Positions 63,156 through 64,000 of a DNA stretch of 64,000 nt are shown piece by piece. The stretch is taken from positions 2,914,001-2,978,000 of the forward strand of contig NZ_CP007213.1 in assembly GCF_001411805.1 (NCBI RefSeq), given 5' to 3'. The stretch's first letter is position 1. Each line of letters opens with the position of its first letter. The position numbers and the translations under genes were made by a program. The notes beneath the pieces were generated by a model, which was given only the letters and a program-made list of their open reading frames with translations, did no database searches and was not told the origin of the DNA. This stretch comes from Burkholderia plantarii. GTDB taxonomy: Bacteria > Pseudomonadota > Gammaproteobacteria > Burkholderiales > Burkholderiaceae.

Positions 63156-64000
63156 TTACCCCTTCGTCGTACTGCACGACGCGTCATTGAATTCCATGAC
63201 GTGGCCGTTGTTGTACTTGCCAACGATGTTATTGAACAGGCGCGGATCGACGGTCGAGAAGAAACGCACCGGATCCTTTTCGCTTGGCTTCGCGACGCTC
63301 GCGTACTCGTTCATGTCGAGGCGCTGCGACGAGGCGCGGACCTTCTGCACCCATGCATCGAAGTCACCCTGCGACGTGGCGAGCGTACGGAACTTCATGT
63401 CCGAGAAGCCGCGGCCGCTGTAGTTCGCGGACAGGCCGGCGAAATCGCCCGCTTCGTCGGCGATCAGGTGCAGACGCGTCTGCATGCCGGCCATCGCGTA
63501 CACCTGCGTGCCGAGCTGCGGGATGAAGAACGAATTCATCACCGAATCGGACGTGATGCGGAAATTCACCGGCGTGCCGACCGGAATCGCGAGCTGGTTC
63601 ACCGATGCGATACCCAGATCCGGGTAGATGAACAGCCATTTCCAGTCGAGCGCAACGACTTCGACGTTGATCGGCTTCACGTTCGAGGCAAGCGGCTTGT
63701 ACGGGTCAAGCTCGTGCGTCGATTTCCAGGTGAGGATGCCAAGGTACAGGATGATCAGCGTCGGAATCGTCCAGACGACGACCTCGACTGCGTTCGAATG
63801 CGACCATTTCGGCGCATACGTCGCGTTGCGGTTGGACTCGCGATAGCGCCACGCGAACAGCAGCGTCAGCACGATCACGGGGATGACCACGATCAGCATC
63901 ACCCACGTCGAAGTCCAGATCAGTCCTTTCTCGGCCACACCGACGCTGCCCTTCGGATCCAGCAGGTCGTAGCTGCAACCGGATAGACAGACAAGCAACC
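63156..64000 (-). CDS. cyoA: Cytochrome bo3 quinol oxidase subunit II (partial: N-terminus off the right edge)
   Basis: The 3' 845 bases of cyoA. It begins inside the signal peptide at the lipobox ('[13 protein letters not shown]'), so the start codon and about 20 residues are beyond the window. Two membrane helices ('[20 protein letters not shown]', '[18 protein letters not shown]') and the cupredoxin domain ('[20 protein letters not shown]', '[20 protein letters not shown]'). The CuA cysteines are absent, as in quinol oxidases. It ends two bases before the cyoB start region. Confidence 0.96.
   Translation of the reverse strand, partial: LLVCLSGCSYDLLDPKGSVGVAEKGLIWTSTWVMLIVVIPVIVLTLLFAWRYRESNRNATYAPKWSHSNAVEVVVWTIPTLIILYLGILTWKSTHELDPYKPLASNVKPINVEVVALDWKWLFIYPDLGIASVNQLAIPVGTPVNFRITSDSVMNSFFIPQLGTQVYAMAGMQTRLHLIADEAGDFAGLSANYSGRGFSDMKFRTLATSQGDFDAWVQKVRASSQRLDMNEYASVAKPSEKDPVRFFSTVDPRLFNNIVGKYNNGHVMEFNDASCSTTKG

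Overview
The window is bacterial, very GC-rich and densely coded. Gene content and order fit the genus Burkholderia: a Wsp-type chemosensory operon whose output protein is a WspR-like receiver fused to a histidine kinase, a bo3 quinol oxidase operon, a VgrG/Rhs type VI secretion (T6SS) island, a fluoride-type CLC under a fluoride riboswitch, and a CsbD protein. The species cannot be fixed from sequence reading alone. No rRNA, tRNA, insertion sequence or CRISPR array was recognised.

Layout. (1) 1-7498, minus strand: a T6SS effector island. A VgrG spike carries its own C-terminal lipase domain and is followed by an exported ankyrin protein (probable immunity), a small membrane protein, an EagR-type chaperone and a PAAR-Rhs polymorphic toxin whose tip lies off the left edge. 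(2) 7.5-16 kb: an accessory segment, visibly richer in A+T between genes. It has a degenerate FtsZ paralogue divergent from an XRE regulator, a polyamine-type ABC transporter with fused permeases and no ATPase, a GNAT-AraC pair, a structured small RNA divergent from an Arc-type repressor, and a small unknown gene. (3) 16.1-21.2 kb: OsmC protein, Dyp peroxidase, TonB-dependent receptor, LysR regulator. (4) 21.7-28.7 kb, minus strand: a compact six-gene operon of two divergent EPSP-synthase homologues, an asparagine-synthetase homologue, a RidA protein, an ATP-grasp ligase and a DMT exporter. It looks like a small, unassigned biosynthetic pathway and is the best candidate here for an undescribed system. 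(5) 29.2-33.3 kb: a candidate 19-residue leader peptide, an ABC exporter and a CPBP-family membrane protein. (6) 33.6-35.1 kb: CLC-F antiporter with promoter and fluoride riboswitch. (7) 35.2-47 kb, minus strand: CsbD, a PAS-LuxR regulator, then the Wsp operon (wspF, E, D, C, B, A in genome order) and the receiver-kinase hybrid. (8) 47.5-59.7 kb: aldehyde dehydrogenase and a ThDP enzyme of the acetolactate synthase family, a small exported protein that seems to have lost its ATG, a CPA1 antiporter, a DUF445 protein, a PLD-family lipoprotein, a HIT protein, and an OmpR/EnvZ-type two-component system with a direct-repeat operator. (9) 59.7-64 kb: a small unknown protein and the cyo operon, truncated at the right edge.

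How genes work together. In the T6SS island one VgrG carries a covalent lipase cargo and probably also loads the PAAR-Rhs tip. In the Wsp block, surface sensing by WspA, B and D feeds the WspE kinase, with adaptation by WspC (methyltransferase) and WspF (methylesterase). No diguanylate cyclase is present; the WspR receiver sequence is on a kinase instead. In the biosynthetic operon the inferred logic is enolpyruvyl-transferase-fold chemistry on a cyclic phosphate, then amidation or ligation by the AsnB-like and ATP-grasp enzymes, with export by the DMT protein. Neither substrate nor product can be deduced from sequence.
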